Shown here piece after piece: positions 31,535 through 39,302 of a stretch of DNA of 45,658 bases. Position 1 is the stretch's first letter, and each line of letters begins with the position of its first letter. Below the pieces are notes generated by a model, which was not told the origin of the DNA, made no database searches, and was given only the letters and a program-made list of their open reading frames with translations. A program made the position numbers and the translations under genes. The stretch comes from Lachnospiraceae bacterium (GTDB lineage Bacteria > Bacillota > Clostridia > Lachnospirales > Lachnospiraceae): the NCBI GenBank assembly GCA_015057405.1, contig SVEK01000024.1, positions 1 through 45,658 of the forward strand, given 5' to 3'.

Positions 31535-33316
31535 TTAACATAAATATATTGCAATCGTTTCTGACGGAAGAACAAATCCTTCGTTATGATTATCCGATGT
31601 ACTTATGTGTAACTTCCACTGACACTCATCATATAATTTAGGCAATTCAAATTCATGTTTATTGCCATCCATATTAATGGCTATATACAATCCCTTTGAA
31701 GCAATCATAATTCCCGCTGTACGATTGTATGAAAGTCCATCTGTAGCCCATGGTTTTACTCCGTGATAAGATATCTCAGGAATTCCTGACGCTATAGGAT
31801 GCTTAGATTCAAACTCTGCTAAAAGGTTATTATTCCTGATTTCGATAAGCCTGCTTACATAATCAACAAGTTCCTTATTTTTAGCCATCTGACTCCAGTC
31901 AAGCCATGATATCCGATTATCCTGGCAATAAGCATTATTGTTACCCTCCTGGCTGTTACCGAATTCATCTCCTGCAAGTAACATCGGTATACCATAAGAC
32001 ATCATAAGAAGCATCAGTTCATTTTTAATGTATTTTCTACGTCTCTCCAGGACATATTTTCTTCTGGTCTTCCCTTCAAATCCGCAATTCATACTATAAT
32101 TAAATTCTGTTCCGTCATGGTTATTCTCACCGTTCGCTTCATTATGCTTCATATTGTATGACAACGAATCCATCAAAGTAAATCCGTTAACATCTGCAAG
32201 ATAATTAACTTTTGAAATACCGCCGGCTCCGTAACCATTTTCCATCATTTCATACACTAACTCAAGTATATTATTGTTATCACCTTTAATAAATTGCCTG
32301 ATTCTGTTCATAAAGCTATCATTGCAATCCGCAAACTTCGGCACATTATCAGAGACAACATTTCTCTCATACCAGTAATTACCTAAAATATAAGTGTCCG
32401 CAAGTACCGGATCACATCTTAAAACCCCTTCATCTACGGAATCATTATTAATACGGAAACCATCAACGTTGTAATTAACTACCCAGTGCCTTAAACAGTC
32501 AACAATCATATTCATGTGATTTTTCCCGGGGAAATGCATATCCATAAGAACTGCAATTCCATTTTCGTGAAGTTTTGACACCATACATGAAAATTCGTCT
32601 ATTGCATTGTTTCCGGATGCATATGATGTCTTTGGCGCAAAATAAAATGCATCAGTCGTGTATCCCCAGTAATTAACACGACCGTTCTTATCATCGTCGT
32701 CAACATCATCAAAAGGTATATCTTTTGGCATACCTACAGGCACTGTATCCTTAGGTATTTCATTATACTCATACGCCGGCAAAAGAAGAACTCCGTTAAC
32801 TCCAAGTTCCTTCAAATAAGGAATCTTATCACAAATACCCAAAAAAGTGCCCTTATTGCTGCCTGAAAAACTTTTATGCTTTGAAAAACCTCTTACATGC
32901 AGCTGATACAACACAAGGTTATTCACTGCCGGCTTTGTATAATCTGTTATGCCGTAATCTGTCTGCGCATCAGGGGTAAGTACCGCCCTCAGATTGCTTG
33001 AAGGCTTTCCGTAATTATTTCTTCCCTTCACAAGTTTCGCACGGGAATCCATACATTCAACCCCGTCTATCTCAAAGACATACTCGTAATCCGTATCATC
33101 ATCAAACACATTACGAATAGAACAGGAAAAAACATTCCCTGTTTTATAGGTCTTATCCATACTTATATTGACCGCAGTCTTTTTAGAATCCTTTTTATAA
33201 ATCTTTAGTACACATTCCTGACCTGCACCACCATCCACGGCAAAGCAAATTCTGTCCCCCGAAAATGACACACCGAGAGGATATGGTTTTTCACGTCTTA
33301 TATCTTTCATATTCAT
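31535..33316 (-). CDS. GH13 glycogen-debranching-type protein with all catalytic acids replaced (pseudoenzyme)
   Basis: A 593-residue protein with an N-terminal beta domain and a GH13 barrel of the GlgX/isoamylase type, recognisable from YQLHVRGFSKH, YWGYTTDAFYFAP, HNEANGENNHDGTEFNYSMNCGFEG and PMLLAGDEFGNSQEGNNNAYCQDN. The nucleophile Asp of GFRxD is Asn290 (VDGFRINND), the acid/base Glu is Asn313 (ILGNYW) and the third acid (usually HDGFT) is Asn377 (DVNGFT). Region I, usually DVVYNH, reads DMHFPGKN. The frame is intact and the substrate-side motifs conserved, so it is a maintained non-catalytic protein, perhaps an alpha-glucan binder or regulator. Confidence 0.9.
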   Translation of the reverse strand: MNMKDIRREKPYPLGVSFSGDRICFAVDGGAGQECVLKIYKKDSKKTAVNISMDKTYKTGNVFSCSIRNVFDDDTDYEYVFEIDGVECMDSRAKLVKGRNNYGKPSSNLRAVLTPDAQTDYGITDYTKPAVNNLVLYQLHVRGFSKHKSFSGSNKGTFLGICDKIPYLKELGVNGVLLLPAYEYNEIPKDTVPVGMPKDIPFDDVDDDDKNGRVNYWGYTTDAFYFAPKTSYASGNNAIDEFSCMVSKLHENGIAVLMDMHFPGKNHMNMIVDCLRHWVVNYNVDGFRINNDSVDEGVLRCDPVLADTYILGNYWYERNVVSDNVPKFADCNDSFMNRIRQFIKGDNNNILELVYEMMENGYGAGGISKVNYLADVNGFTLMDSLSYNMKHNEANGENNHDGTEFNYSMNCGFEGKTRRKYVLERRRKYIKNELMLLMMSYGIPMLLAGDEFGNSQEGNNNAYCQDNRISWLDWSQMAKNKELVDYVSRLIEIRNNNLLAEFESKHPIASGIPEISYHGVKPWATDGLSYNRTAGIMIASKGLYIAINMDGNKHEFELPKLYDECQWKLHISTSDNHNEGFVLPSETIAIYLC

Positions 33317-33565
33317 GCAATCACATCCTATATATAATTAATACTACTTAACCGGATTTAATCTGATTTTAATCCAACCTTAATGCATTTTTCTATTTTA
33401 TTATAAATCAGTATACATATTATTCGTATTAATAACAATACTTTTGATTCTTAAATATTTTTTATTATAACGTATATTTTACGCACTAAATATGGATTCA
33501 TTAAGTTTCTGTAGTTTAAACAGGCAAATCATAAGCACACAATACAACTGATTTCAAGATAAAAA

Positions 33566-33574
33566 TGATACAAT
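33566..33574 (+). promoter_or_regulatory. Extended -10 promoter of the ABC-F gene
   Basis: TGATACAAT, a good extended -10 without a clear -35, lies about 135 bases upstream of the start at 33709. The rest of 33317-33708 is AT-rich, with no other feature I can support. Confidence 0.4.
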
Positions 33575-33708
33575 GGATTTTCGAACTGTTTACCTGATAA
33601 AATAAGTACTTGCAAATTTCCGAGAATTTAGTAGAATGTATTTTGTATATGCTTTTTTACAGCAAAACAACAATTATAAGTGTGATTGTGAAAGGAAGGA
33701 TTGAACAC

Positions 33709-35319
33709 ATGATTCAGGCAAGTAACGTAACTATTAGATTTGGCAAAAAGCCACTTTTTGAAGATGTTAATATAAAATTCACGGAAGGGAACTGCTACGG
33801 ACTTATCGGTGCTAACGGTGCCGGCAAATCTACATTTCTTAAAGTTCTCTCAGGAGAATTAGAACCAAACAAAGGTGAAATCATTATTACGCCGGGTGAA
33901 AGACTCTCGGTTCTTGAGCAGGATCATTTTAAATATGACGAGTTCCCTGTTCTTGATACTGTAATAATGGGTAATCAGCGCTTATACGATATTATGAAAG
34001 AAAAGGAAGCCATCTATGCCAAAGAAGATTTTACAGACGAAGATGGTATTCGTGCAAGTGAATTAGAGGGTGAGTTTGCCACAATGAACGGATGGGAAGC
34101 CGAATCAGATGCAGCAACACTTCTCAATGGTCTTGGAATTGATACTGAACATCACTACAAATTAATGAGCGAATTAGAAGGTCCTCTTAAAGTTAAAGTT
34201 CTTCTTGCCAAAGCTTTATTTGGTAATCCTGATATTTTGCTTCTTGACGAGCCTACTAACCACCTTGACCTTAATGCTATAGAATGGCTTGAAGAATTCC
34301 TTATCAACTTTGAAAATACAGTAATAGTTGTGTCCCATGACCGTTACTTCCTTAATAAAGTGTGTACACATACAGCCGACATTGATTATGCCAAGATTGA
34401 GCTTTACGCAGGAAACTATGACTTCTGGTATGAGTCCAGTCAGCTTATGATTAAGCAAATGAAAGAAGCTAACAAGAAAAAAGAAGAAAAGATCAAGGAA
34501 CTTCAGGAATTCATCCAGCGATTCAGTGCCAATGCTTCCAAATCAAAGCAGGCAACATCAAGAAAACGTGCCCTTGAAAAAATCCAGCTTGATGATATAC
34601 GTCCATCCAGCAGAAAATACCCTTATATTGATTTCAAACCTAACAGAGAAATCGGAAACGAAGTTCTTACAGTTGAGAATCTCTCAAAAACTATTGATGG
34701 GGTAAAAGTACTTGATAACATTTCATTTACAGTAGGTCATGATGATAAGATTGCATTTGTCGGTAACCAGACACTTGCAATTACAACATTATATAAGATT
34801 CTTGCAGGAGAACTCGAACCTGATGAGGGAAGTTACAAGTGGGGTGTTACAACCTCCAATTCATATTTCCCTAAAGATAATACCGAATACTTCCAAAAAG
34901 AAGAAACAATTGTTGACTGGCTTATGCCATACTCTCCTGAAAAAGATGCAACTTATGTCCGCGGTTTCCTCGGTCGTATGCTTTTTGCAGGTGATGACGG
35001 AATTAAAAAAGTTAACGTACTTTCCGGTGGTGAGCGCGTACGTGTAATGCTTTCCAAAATGATGATGCTTGGTTCAAACATTCTTATACTTGACGAACCT
35101 ACAAACCACCTTGACATGGAAAGTATCACTGCACTTAATAACGGTCTTATTAAATTCCCGGGTGTTGTCTTGTTCACATCACAGGACCACCAGTTTATAC
35201 AAACCATTGCAAACAGAATCATCGAGATTACGCCTAACGGTATTATCGATAAAGTATCTACTTACGACGAATACCTTGAAAGTGATGAAATGGCTAAGAA
35301 ACGTCAGGCACTTGCTTAA
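33709..35319 (+). CDS. ABC-F family ATPase (YbiT/YkpA-like)
   Basis: A soluble two-cassette ABC protein; family members act on ribosomes as translation factors or resistance proteins. Start at ATG 33709 with AAAGGAAGGA upstream (536 residues). Cassette 1 has Walker A GANGAGKST and Walker B ILLLDEPTNHLD, then a charged helical linker (about 245-300). Cassette 2 has signature LSGGERVRV and ILILDEPTNHLD. Two oddities: signature 1 reads LEGPLKVKVLL, and the second P-loop reads GNQTLAITT with Ile where Lys is expected. WGVTTSNSYFPKDN marks the YbiT/YkpA subgroup. Confidence 0.9.
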   Translation: MIQASNVTIRFGKKPLFEDVNIKFTEGNCYGLIGANGAGKSTFLKVLSGELEPNKGEIIITPGERLSVLEQDHFKYDEFPVLDTVIMGNQRLYDIMKEKEAIYAKEDFTDEDGIRASELEGEFATMNGWEAESDAATLLNGLGIDTEHHYKLMSELEGPLKVKVLLAKALFGNPDILLLDEPTNHLDLNAIEWLEEFLINFENTVIVVSHDRYFLNKVCTHTADIDYAKIELYAGNYDFWYESSQLMIKQMKEANKKKEEKIKELQEFIQRFSANASKSKQATSRKRALEKIQLDDIRPSSRKYPYIDFKPNREIGNEVLTVENLSKTIDGVKVLDNISFTVGHDDKIAFVGNQTLAITTLYKILAGELEPDEGSYKWGVTTSNSYFPKDNTEYFQKEETIVDWLMPYSPEKDATYVRGFLGRMLFAGDDGIKKVNVLSGGERVRVMLSKMMMLGSNILILDEPTNHLDMESITALNNGLIKFPGVVLFTSQDHQFIQTIANRIIEITPNGIIDKVSTYDEYLESDEMAKKRQALA

Positions 35320-35343
35320 CAGACAGTTCTCAGACTTTATACA

Positions 35344-35365
35344 GGAGTTGCTTGTATGCAACTCC
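35344..35365 (+). other. Perfect 8-bp hairpin after the ABC-F gene
   Basis: GGAGTTGC and GCAACTCC form a perfect stem with a six-base loop 24 bases after the stop. No T tract follows, so it may be a processing or stability element or a poor terminator. Further short self-complementary stretches (GGCA/TGCC) follow up to 35420. Confidence 0.45.
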
Positions 35366-35433
35366 CAGGCTATGTGCCGGTAGTTGCTACAGGCAGTTTG
35401 CCGACAGCATGTCTGGTAGGTAAATATCGTCAC

Positions 35434-35462
35434 TTGACAGTAGTTAAGCGTTAATGTACAAT
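35434..35462 (+). promoter_or_regulatory. Sigma-A promoter of the CorC-like gene
   Basis: A perfect TTGACA (35434-35439), 17 bases, then TACAAT (35457-35462), 50 bases upstream of the start at 35512. Confidence 0.8.
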
Positions 35463-35511
35463 GAAGTATGTTTTACATATTATATTATTTTAGAAAATGG
35501 AGTGATTTTTT

Positions 35512-36822
35512 TTGGATCCCAGTGATGTCGCGACAATTATTATTATTTTAATTCTATTGATTTTATCAGCATTTTTTTCTTCGGCAGAAACTGCTCTTAC
35601 AACAGTTAGCCGAATGAAAATCAGGAGTCTTGTAGAAGAGGGCAATAAGCGTGCTCGTACTGTGAGCAAACTTATTGAAGACCAGAGTAAAATGCTTAGT
35701 GCAATTCTTATCTGCAATAATGTGGTTAATCTCTCTGCATCTTCTATTTCAACATCATTTGCTTATCACATATGTTCTGAGAAAATGGGAATGAGCAGTA
35801 ACAACAGTCTTGCAGCAGGTATTGCTACAGGTATTCTTACTGTTCTTGTTCTTATATTTGGCGAGATAACACCAAAGTCTTATGCAACAATACATTCAGA
35901 AAAATTATCGTTGTCTTTTGGTAATATTATTTACTTAATAACACAACTGCTTACTCCGGTTGTATTTCTTGTAAATGTATTGTCCAGAGGCATACTATTT
36001 TTATTCAGAATTGATATGACTAAAAAACCTTCTTCAATTACCGAGGACGAACTTATGACAATATTCGACGTAAGTCACGAGGAAGGTGTAATCGAATCAG
36101 AAGAACACGAAATGATAACCAATATAGTAGAATTCGGAGACTCACAGGTTAAAGATGTTATGGTTCCGCGTATGGACGTTGAGCTTGTTCCTGCTGACTG
36201 TAGCTATGAAGAACTTATGAATGCATTTAGTAAGCACAAGTTCTCCAGAATGCCTGTATATAGCGAAAAGATTGATAATATCATTGGTACTATCAATCTT
36301 AAGGACGTATTCTTCTTCCACGGTTCTCCTGAATCATTTAATGTCAAAGACCTTACACGAGAGCCATACATCACATATGAATACAGAAAAACTTCCGAGC
36401 TTTTTGTAGATATGCGTAAAGATTATACCGCAATGGCGATTGTACTTGATGAATATGGTGCTTTTGCAGGTGTTGTAACAATCGAAGACCTTATTGAAGA
36501 AATAGTTGGTGAAATCCGTGACGAATACGATGTTGAAGAAGAAGACTCAATAAAAAATATCGGTCCTAACGAGTACATTGTCGAAGGTTCCACCAACCTT
36601 AATGATGTTAATGATGAATTAGGATTGTCCATCGAATCTGTGGACTATGACTCAATCGGCGGACACGTGATTAACCTTCTCTCCGATTTTCCGAATGAAG
36701 GACAACAAACGGAAGACGAACAGGCTTACTATACTGTTCTCGAAGTTGATAACCGAAGCATAGATAAGATTCACATTTTAATCAAAGAATCTGTCAACCA
36801 AGGCCAAGACGATGACGAATAG
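35512..36822 (+). CDS. CNNM/CBS/CorC_HlyC membrane protein
   Basis: A 436-residue member of the CorC/CNNM family, linked to magnesium and other cation export. The start is a TTG with GGAG nine bases upstream. The CNNM (DUF21) domain spans about 1-190 with hydrophobic helices near 6-26, 95-118 and 135-160 and conserved FSSAETALTTVSR and GEITPKSYAT. A pair of CBS domains follows (KDVMVPRMDVE and FSRMPVYSE; IVLDEYGAFAGVVTIEDLIEEIVGEI), then a C-terminal CorC_HlyC domain (about 345-430). The gene's end overlaps the end of the convergent MinD-like gene by 29 bases. Confidence 0.92.
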   Translation: MDPSDVATIIIILILLILSAFFSSAETALTTVSRMKIRSLVEEGNKRARTVSKLIEDQSKMLSAILICNNVVNLSASSISTSFAYHICSEKMGMSSNNSLAAGIATGILTVLVLIFGEITPKSYATIHSEKLSLSFGNIIYLITQLLTPVVFLVNVLSRGILFLFRIDMTKKPSSITEDELMTIFDVSHEEGVIESEEHEMITNIVEFGDSQVKDVMVPRMDVELVPADCSYEELMNAFSKHKFSRMPVYSEKIDNIIGTINLKDVFFFHGSPESFNVKDLTREPYITYEYRKTSELFVDMRKDYTAMAIVLDEYGAFAGVVTIEDLIEEIVGEIRDEYDVEEEDSIKNIGPNEYIVEGSTNLNDVNDELGLSIESVDYDSIGGHVINLLSDFPNEGQQTEDEQAYYTVLEVDNRSIDKIHILIKESVNQGQDDDE

Positions 36823-37627
36823 CCAGTTCATGACTATAGCCGGTTAATTTATCCGAGATACTCCTAATGGCATTAATAAAATCCCTATTGGGAAGTGTCG
36901 GCTCCATATAATTTCTCGCAATAAAATTAACCAGGCTACCGTCAGACTCTGATTCTGCCGCCTCCATGCAAAACGGAACCGCATAAATCCGGTCTCTTGC
37001 AATCTGATATTTTCTTCGTATTTCCGTCAAACCGTTACTCATACCCGAGTTGTAATTACCAAGAATAAATATTGCCTTATTTCTTAGATTTGCAAAATTT
37101 CTAAAAAAGTGATCTAATATACTTCTGTTCTGATTGAGATTAACAATAACTAAATCTGCACTTTCTATAATCGACTTAGTCGCCAGACTTTCTGTTGCAA
37201 AAGCATCAATAAATACTTTATCAAAATGCTTTTCCAATCCGTCAAAAAGATGAACCATATTATTACAGAACTCATAATCCAGCAAATCGCCGTTGCGCAA
37301 ATATCCGTGAGGCAAATAATATAATTTATCCTGCACAAACGGCATTGCACAGCGGTTAATCAGGATTTTTTCCTCTGCGGGAGTTGCCACAGCAAATCTC
37401 TCCATCAGATTTTCCAATCCCATTACATTATATTCTCTGCTGCAATCTTTAATATATCCTTCTCCATTCATCTTAACAAAACAATTTTCAATGTTGATAA
37501 GATGTTCATGATTCTCCATCATAACAACTCTTGAATCTGCAAATAATGCTTGAGCAACAGCCACACATGCCATGTGCATTGTCGTTCCGCAACGTCCGCG
37601 CACATGACTCCAAAAAACAACTTTCAA
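36794..37627 (-). CDS. MinD/ParA-like P-loop protein with an atypical Walker A
   Basis: I start it at a TTG (37627) nine bases after GGAGG, which gives MKVVFWSHVRGRCGTT, the expected first strand plus P-loop (277 residues). The P-loop is GRCGTT rather than GKGGVGKTT, lacking both the signature and the P-loop lysine, as in some MinD/TadZ-like relatives. Later motifs fit the fold: FDKVFIDAFATES, ADLVIVNLNQNRS and KAIFILGNYNSG. I cannot name a function; related proteins in Lachnospiraceae occur alone or near secretion genes. Its 3' end lies inside the convergent CorC-like gene. Confidence 0.7.
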   Translation of the reverse strand: MKVVFWSHVRGRCGTTMHMACVAVAQALFADSRVVMMENHEHLINIENCFVKMNGEGYIKDCSREYNVMGLENLMERFAVATPAEEKILINRCAMPFVQDKLYYLPHGYLRNGDLLDYEFCNNMVHLFDGLEKHFDKVFIDAFATESLATKSIIESADLVIVNLNQNRSILDHFFRNFANLRNKAIFILGNYNSGMSNGLTEIRRKYQIARDRIYAVPFCMEAAESESDGSLVNFIARNYMEPTLPNRDFINAIRSISDKLTGYSHELAIRHRLGLG

Positions 37628-37955
37628 ATTAAAACACCTCCAAAAAAAGATATAATTAATACACATCCATTAAAATGAATGCTTAATAATTACATTATGT
37701 TACTAACCCAACAACCCGATTAAAACTAATAAAAATGTGTCTGCTCTGATAAAATAGAAAAAAGATATCCACTGAAAGAATTGTATAATACAAAAGAGAT
37801 TCAATTGTATATTTACCACTCAGCTTACAATCATTATATCAAACTCACAGATAATTGAAAGCACTTAATGGATAATAATTACAATTTCATCCCTTTGCAC
37901 AAAAATAATAAGATTTATTGTTCACTTTTCACAAAATTCGGTAACATTATACGAC
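37628..37955. other. AT-rich intergenic region
   Basis: Apart from the ribosome binding site of the MinD-like gene I see no gene, RNA or strong hairpin here. The promoter of that gene must lie in it, but several AT-rich -10 candidates cannot be told apart. Confidence 0.5.
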
Positions 37956-38630
37956 TCATTTCACGCCATATTCAGCATAATATGCATCTATTCTGCCTTT
38001 AATCTCATCGTCAATGATTATTTTACCATTATATGGTTTATTATAGAGATGCTCTATTACTTCCTCCATTGTAACAATTGCAGTTGTCTTGATACCATAT
38101 TCATCGCCAATTTCTTCTAATGCACCCTTATCTTTTGTTCCACGTTCCATACGATTAACTGATACAACAAGTCCCAAAACATCTTTTACACCCTGAGCCT
38201 TTAATATTGGCATGGTTTCACGAATAGATTTACCTGATGTGGTAACATCTTCTATCATAACAACTTTACTTTCTTCCGATAAAGGACTTCCGAGAAGAAT
38301 CCCGGTCTCACCATGATCCTTAACTTCTTTACGATTAGAACAATATGCCACATCAGCGTCGTACATCTCACTAAGTGCCGCGGAAGTCGTCACACTGAGA
38401 GGAATTCCTTTATACGCAGGTCCAAACAAGACATCAAAATCTGTCCCGAAATTATCATGAATTGCTCTTGCATAATACTGTCCGAGTTTTCTAAGCTGTT
38501 CACCCGTTCTGTAAAATCCGGTATTAATAAAAAATGGTGTTTTACGGCCACTCTTAGTTACAAAATCACCAAATCTCAACACCTGACTGTCAACCATAAA
38601 CTCAATAAATTCTTTCTTGTAGCTTTCCAT
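37956..38630 (-). CDS. pyrE: Orotate phosphoribosyltransferase
   Basis: Joins orotate to PRPP to give orotidine 5'-phosphate in pyrimidine synthesis. In 224 residues it has the PRPP-binding motif VVMIEDVTTSGKS (123-135), FGPAYKGIPL (69-78) and a type I PRTase fold of normal length. AGGAGG lies ten bases upstream of the ATG. No other pyr gene is adjacent. About 90-130 bases upstream a hairpin, CCTTTC/GAAAGG, covers a second AGGAGG. Confidence 0.95.
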   Translation of the reverse strand: MESYKKEFIEFMVDSQVLRFGDFVTKSGRKTPFFINTGFYRTGEQLRKLGQYYARAIHDNFGTDFDVLFGPAYKGIPLSVTTSAALSEMYDADVAYCSNRKEVKDHGETGILLGSPLSEESKVVMIEDVTTSGKSIRETMPILKAQGVKDVLGLVVSVNRMERGTKDKGALEEIGDEYGIKTTAIVTMEEVIEHLYNKPYNGKIIIDDEIKGRIDAYYAEYGVK

Positions 38631-39302
38631 TGTCTCTTGACCTCCTGTACTATAAACTGTTATGCAGGTCTGTTATTTTTCGTAACAAACACAAAATCCT
38701 TATACTGTTTTTCTGTTTCGATTACCTCCTTTCCAATGCCTGTATACGTTGAAAGGAATCATCAATCTTCTAGATTGTAGCATATACACACCCTTTTTTC
38801 AATTGGTTTAATGGTCGTAGAATTAATGTGAATTTTGAGGATTCGAACATACATTACCGCCCCGTCCTCTGTTATCAATACACTTTCTAAATATAAGTGT
38901 AATACTTTCAAAAGATGATTGCCGGTTTTCTCAAGTCATCTTCATTCTTTATTAATCTCATTCATATACCCTGCAGTAATAATACCTACCGGATGTAAAC
39001 AGCCGTAAGATAATCCTTTGATTTAGAAATCACACGGCTGATTATTCGGATACTTTTAGAATATCGCATAGTCTTAAAATACGCTGCATCACAATCATTA
39101 CTCATATTGTTTTAAATTTATCTTATTGCGGAAATAATTACAACATTCTATTATAAGTTGATATATTTTATTTCAATAAAGCAATAATATATTTATTTCA
39201 ATATGAGCACAGTTGCGCTGTAGCAGTCAGGAAAAGCAAACACGAAAGTTACCGGGTTGTCTGTTATTCCTCATTGGAATTATATTTTTCTATGCAACTA
39301 TC
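38631..39302. other. 670-bp intergenic region with hairpins, no convincing gene
   Basis: Next to pyrE, a fully formed AAAGGAGG on the minus strand (near 38729) has no ATG, GTG or TTG at the right distance. Its AAAGG can pair with CCTTT about 25 bases away. Further on, CAGCCGT and ACGGCTG (about 39000-39045) form a stem around 30 bases, and 39100-39250 is very AT-rich. I see no reading frame worth calling and no tRNA. Confidence 0.5.

Noticed and set aside
35344..35420. Self-complementary region considered as an attenuator or riboswitch of the CorC-like gene
   Set aside because: The strong promoter at 35434-35462 lies downstream of it, so it is not in that gene's transcript.
38670..38760. Minus-strand frame (GKEVIETEKQYKDFVFVTKNNRPA) near pyrE that faintly recalls an integrase fragment
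   Set aside because: It is too short, lacks an acceptable start codon despite a good AGGAGG, and has no catalytic motif; kept only as a hairpin/leader observation.
38837..38848. GAGGATTCGAAC, resembling a tRNA T-loop on the minus strand
   Set aside because: The five flanking bases cannot form a T stem and no acceptor or anticodon arm is present.
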